DNA of 31,074 bases from JBKPHS01 sp046729975 (GTDB taxonomy: Bacteria; Actinomycetota; Thermoleophilia; Solirubrobacterales; Thermoleophilaceae), in NCBI GenBank assembly GCA_046729975.1, contig JBKPHS010000090.1, positions 1 to 31,074 of the forward strand, given 5' to 3'. Both the position numbers and the translations under genes were made by a program. The notes beneath the pieces are model-generated. The model ran no database searches. It had not been told where the DNA came from and saw only the letters and a list, made by a program, of their open reading frames with translations. Below, one piece after another: positions 28,618 to 31,074 of the stretch. Numbering within the stretch: the stretch's first letter is position 1; each line of letters starts with the position of its first letter.

Positions 28618-29472
28618 ATGGAGTACTCCCAGCAATACGCATCCACGCCGTACGAGCCGGCCGTCGAGCCGTACCCGCCGCTCGAGCCCGAGCGCAAGCC
28701 CCTCTGGAAGCGCGCGGGCGGTGTCCTCGCCGCGCTCGGCGTGCTGGCGCTCAAGTTCGGCGCCAAGCTCAAGGCGCTGCTCCTTCTGCTGCCGAAGCTG
28801 AAGATCCTCACCACCTCGGGCTCCATGCTCGTCTCGGTCGGCGCCTATGCGCTCATTTGGGGCTGGAAGTTCGCGCTCGGCTTCGTACTGCTCCTCTTCG
28901 TGCACGAGATGGGCCACGTGCTCCAGCTGCGGCGCGAGGGGATCAAGGCCAGCGCGCCGATGTTCATCCCGTTCCTCGGTGCGTTCGTCGCGATGAAGGA
29001 GCTGCCCAAGGACGCGGCCGCGGAGGCGCGTGTCGGGCTGGCCGGCCCTGTCCTCGGCTCGCTCGCCTGCCTCGTGCCGTGGGCGATCTACGGCGCCACC
29101 GGCAACGAGCTGTTCCTGGCGCTCACCTTCACGGGCTTCCTGATCAACCTCTTCAACCTGCTCCCGGTGCTGCCGCTCGACGGCGGCCGCGCCATGGCTG
29201 CGCTCAGCCCCTGGATGTGGCTGATCGGCTTCGCGGGGCTGATCGCGCTCACCGTCTTCGCGCCGAACCCGATCCTGCTGCTCGTGTTGCTGCTCGGCGG
29301 CTTCGAGACCTGGCGCCGCTTCCAGCAACGCAAGACGTCGGAGGCGAAGCGCTACAGCCAGGTGTCGCGCGGCTGGCGGGTCGCGATCGCGGTCACCTAC
29401 ATCGGCCTCGCCGCGCTGCTCGGCATCGGCATGGACGTGACGCACATCGAGCGCACGTTCGCGGACGCCTAG
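28618..29472 (+). CDS. M50-like (site-2 protease family) membrane metalloprotease
   Basis: The 284-residue protein has a Pro/Glu-rich cytoplasmic head (residues 1-30), several hydrophobic helices, and the zinc motif FVHEMGHVLQL with HEMGH at 96-100. The second motif, NLLPVLPLDGGRAM, carries the third zinc ligand D188. These are the S2P/M50 signatures, so the protein should cleave substrates inside or at the membrane, such as anti-sigma factors. The order resembles the short site-2 protease family without a PDZ domain. The ATG at 28618 begins EYSQQYAST. It lies between ssrA and smpB, transcribed in the opposite direction from both. The substrate is unknown. Confidence 0.92.
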   Translation: MEYSQQYASTPYEPAVEPYPPLEPERKPLWKRAGGVLAALGVLALKFGAKLKALLLLLPKLKILTTSGSMLVSVGAYALIWGWKFALGFVLLLFVHEMGHVLQLRREGIKASAPMFIPFLGAFVAMKELPKDAAAEARVGLAGPVLGSLACLVPWAIYGATGNELFLALTFTGFLINLFNLLPVLPLDGGRAMAALSPWMWLIGFAGLIALTVFAPNPILLLVLLLGGFETWRRFQQRKTSEAKRYSQVSRGWRVAIAVTYIGLAALLGIGMDVTHIERTFADA

Positions 29473-29525
29473 AAGCTCCCGCCCATCGCTGATCGCTAGG
29501 GGTCGCCTCTCAAACAACAGGCGCC

Positions 29526-29564
29526 GTCCTGCCTTGTGCTCCCTATAGGTGCCCTAGGCAGGAC
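29526..29564. terminator. bidirectional hairpin between M50 gene and smpB
   Basis: GTCCTGCCT (29526-29534) and AGGCAGGAC (29556-29564) are perfect 9-bp inverted copies with a 21-base loop that itself contains the palindrome CCTATAGG. It sits between the convergent stops and can serve both strands as a terminator. Confidence 0.65.
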
Positions 29565-29591
29565 AGTGGCCGAAACCGGCGGGATCGGCCG

Positions 29592-30068
29592 CTAGCGCTC
29601 CCGCAGCGCCCGCTCGATCTCGCGTCGCTGCTCCTTCGCCTTCAGGTCGCGGCGCTTGTCGCGCAGGTCCTTGCCGCGCGCCAGCGCGATCTCGACCTTG
29701 GCGTTGCGGCCGGAGAAGTAGAGCCGTGTGGGGATGAGCGTCAGGCCCTTCTCGTGGGTCTTGCCGATCAGGCGCTCGATCTCGCGCCGGTGCATCAGCA
29801 GCTTGCGCGGGCGCTCCGGCTCGTGGTTCTCGCGCGACGCGGCGGGGTAGGGCGCGATGTGCATGTTGTAGAGCCAGACCTCGCCGTCGCGCAGGCCGGC
29901 GTAGGCGTCCTTCAGCTGGACCTTCCCGTCGCGGAGCGACTTCACCTCCGAGCCCTGGAGCTGGATGCCAGCCTCCCACCTGTCGAGCAGGTTGTAGCGG
30001 TAGGACGCCTGACGGTTCGTTGCGACGTCGCCCGGGGCCGCCTTGCGCTTCTTGCCCTTCTTCGCCAT
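29592..30068 (-). CDS. smpB: SsrA-binding protein SmpB
   Basis: The 158-residue protein is a full SmpB: the N-terminal GDVATNRQASYRYNLLDRWEAGIQL, then LQGSEVKSLRDGKVQLKDAYAGLRDGEVWLYNMHI, PRKLLMHRREIERLIGKTHEKGLTLIPTRLYFS, and a basic C-terminal tail RDKRRDLKAKEQRREIERAL that reaches into the ribosomal mRNA channel. SmpB binds tmRNA and is needed for trans-translation. The ATG at 30068 follows two bases after the stop of the RNase R gene, so they form one operon. The tmRNA gene lies nearby on the same strand. Confidence 0.97.
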   Translation of the reverse strand: MAKKGKKRKAAPGDVATNRQASYRYNLLDRWEAGIQLQGSEVKSLRDGKVQLKDAYAGLRDGEVWLYNMHIAPYPAASRENHEPERPRKLLMHRREIERLIGKTHEKGLTLIPTRLYFSGRNAKVEIALARGKDLRDKRRDLKAKEQRREIERALRER

Positions 30069-30070
30069 CT

Positions 30071-31074
30071 CTAACGCCCACTCGGTAGCAGATCGACACG
30101 GCCGCGCGGCGCGTCCACCCGCTCGACGGCCACCTCGATCGGATCGCCGAGCCGCAGCGTCCGCCCCGAGCGCTCGGCGGAGAGGATGGTCTCCTCCTCG
30201 TTCATCACCCACCACTCGCCCGCGATCGAGCGCCCCGGCAGGAACCCCTCGAAGCCCTCGTCGCCGAAGCGCACGAACGCGCCCCTGCCGATCAGCCCGA
30301 CGATCTCGCCCTCGAACGCCGTGTCCCGGCCGTGCTCGGAGAGGAAGCGCTCGAGCAGGAAGCAGTTGCAGATGTCCGCCGCCGCGCGCTCGATCTGCAG
30401 TGCGTGCCGCTCGGCGCTCGAGCTCTCGACGCCGGCCTCCTCGAGGAGCTCGGCGCGCGGGCCCGCGTCGTCGGCGCCGAGCGCGGCGAGCACGGCCCGA
30501 TGCACCACGAGGTCCGGGTAGCGCCTGATCGGCGAGGTGAAGTGCGTGTAACGGGCGCTCGCCAGGCCCGCGTGGCCTAGGTTGCGCGGCGTGTAGTAGG
30601 CCTGCTTCTGCGAGCGCAGCACGAGCGAAGTGAAAGCGTCGCGGCCGCGCCCGGTGCGGCGCACGTGCTCGGCGACCATGCGGCTGATCTCGCCAGCGAG
30701 CTCGCCCGTCTCCTGCGGCGACATCTCCTTCGGTAGCGGCGGCGTCGGGACGCCAAGCGAGGCGAGCTGGGCCACGAGGTGCTTGATGCCCGGAGGCGAG
30801 GGCCGTTCGTGCACGCGGTAGAGCGAGGGCACGCGCCGGTCGGCGGTCAGGCCCGCCACCTGCTCGTTGGCGAGGATCATCAGGTGCTCGATCAGCTCGT
30901 GCGACTCGGTCTGCTCCACGTGGCGCACGCCGACGACATGACCCTCGCGATCGAACTCGTAGGCCGGCTCGATCGACTCCACCTCGAGCGCGCCGCGCTC
31001 GCGCCGCCGCTCGCGCAGGGCGGCCGCCACCGCGCGTGCCGCCTCCAGCGGCTCGGCCCACGGCTCCTCGGCGC
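30071..31074 (-). CDS. rnr: ribonuclease R, 3' part (5' end beyond the window)
   Basis: The visible 333 residues include the end of the RNB catalytic domain and the S1 domain. EVESIEPAYEFDREGHVVGV, VEQTESHELIEHLMILANEQ, LYRVHERPSPPGIKHLVAQL, and the RNase II signature YTHFTSPIRRYPDLVVHRAV are all clear; the S1 segment is FEGEIVGLIGRGAFVRFGDEGFEGFLPGR. RNase R is a processive 3'-5' exonuclease that also degrades mRNA released by trans-translation. It ends two bases before smpB. The catalytic Asp cluster lies in the missing N-terminal part. The frame stays open to the window edge. Confidence 0.94.
   Translation of the reverse strand, partial: AEEPWAEPLEAARAVAAALRERRRERGALEVESIEPAYEFDREGHVVGVRHVEQTESHELIEHLMILANEQVAGLTADRRVPSLYRVHERPSPPGIKHLVAQLASLGVPTPPLPKEMSPQETGELAGEISRMVAEHVRRTGRGRDAFTSLVLRSQKQAYYTPRNLGHAGLASARYTHFTSPIRRYPDLVVHRAVLAALGADDAGPRAELLEEAGVESSSAERHALQIERAAADICNCFLLERFLSEHGRDTAFEGEIVGLIGRGAFVRFGDEGFEGFLPGRSIAGEWWVMNEEETILSAERSGRTLRLGDPIEVAVERVDAPRGRVDLLPSGR

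Noticed and set aside
1..31074. CRISPR array or tRNA genes
   Set aside because: No regularly spaced direct repeats and no cloverleaf-like sequence other than the tRNA-like part of tmRNA were seen.

Overview
The window is high-GC, gene-dense DNA from an actinobacterium. The closest guess is class Thermoleophilia (Solirubrobacterales type). This rests on several signals: F420-type enzymes (an LLM-class oxidoreductase, an Rv0121-type flavin/F420 protein and an F420-reductase-like Rossmann protein), a resuscitation-promoting-factor-like muralytic protein behind a c-di-AMP riboswitch, two ECF sigma factors with SnoaL-like tails, a UdgX-type uracil-DNA glycosylase, and apparently leaderless genes. 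The taxon is inferred from gene content only.

Layout. 1-3.3 kb (minus strand): a truncated secreted protein, a PfpI/DJ-1 protein, a DUF899 thioredoxin-like protein and the Rpf-like enzyme with its riboswitch. 3.3-7.3 kb: small redox and housekeeping genes (F420 enzymes, a metallo-beta-lactamase-like protein, an SDR, an NTF2-like protein, an HdeD-like membrane protein). 7.3-10.7 kb: a two-domain DNA-binding protein in operon with clpP, then UdgX, DUF5996 and a HAD phosphatase. 10.7-18.2 kb: an aldo/keto reductase, SixA, a CatE-like dioxygenase, a MarR-GNAT fusion, an NAD(P)-binding protein, a flavin monooxygenase and a frameshifted DUF559 gene.

18.2-26.2 kb is the most interesting part. Two paralogous ECF-SnoaL sigma factors lie about 3 kb apart. 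Three transcription units (VOC protein plus ABC-2 exporter; the second sigma factor plus a small cupin-like protein plus an HhH-GPD glycosylase; a DHA2-type MFS exporter) each begin behind the same motif, GATGAGTTT-N13-CGTC(T/A)TA, with identical 13-nt spacing. This looks like an autoregulated ECF regulon joining efflux, ligand binding and DNA repair. Within it, a 161-bp self-complementary element sits exactly between two CTAG copies that supply the stop codons of two convergent genes. It looks like a non-autonomous mobile element with a 4-bp target duplication.

26.2-28.2 kb is a scar region: head-to-head C-terminal remnants of a membrane protein and a NarL-type response regulator, a sequence resembling the 3' end of ssrA, a SnoaL-like ester cyclase gene and about 0.5 kb without a recognisable gene. 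28.2-31.1 kb carries the trans-translation set: tmRNA (tag ADTNHRFALAA), an M50-type protease, SmpB, and RNase R, which runs off the window. All calls come from reading motifs and context; no database search was run.
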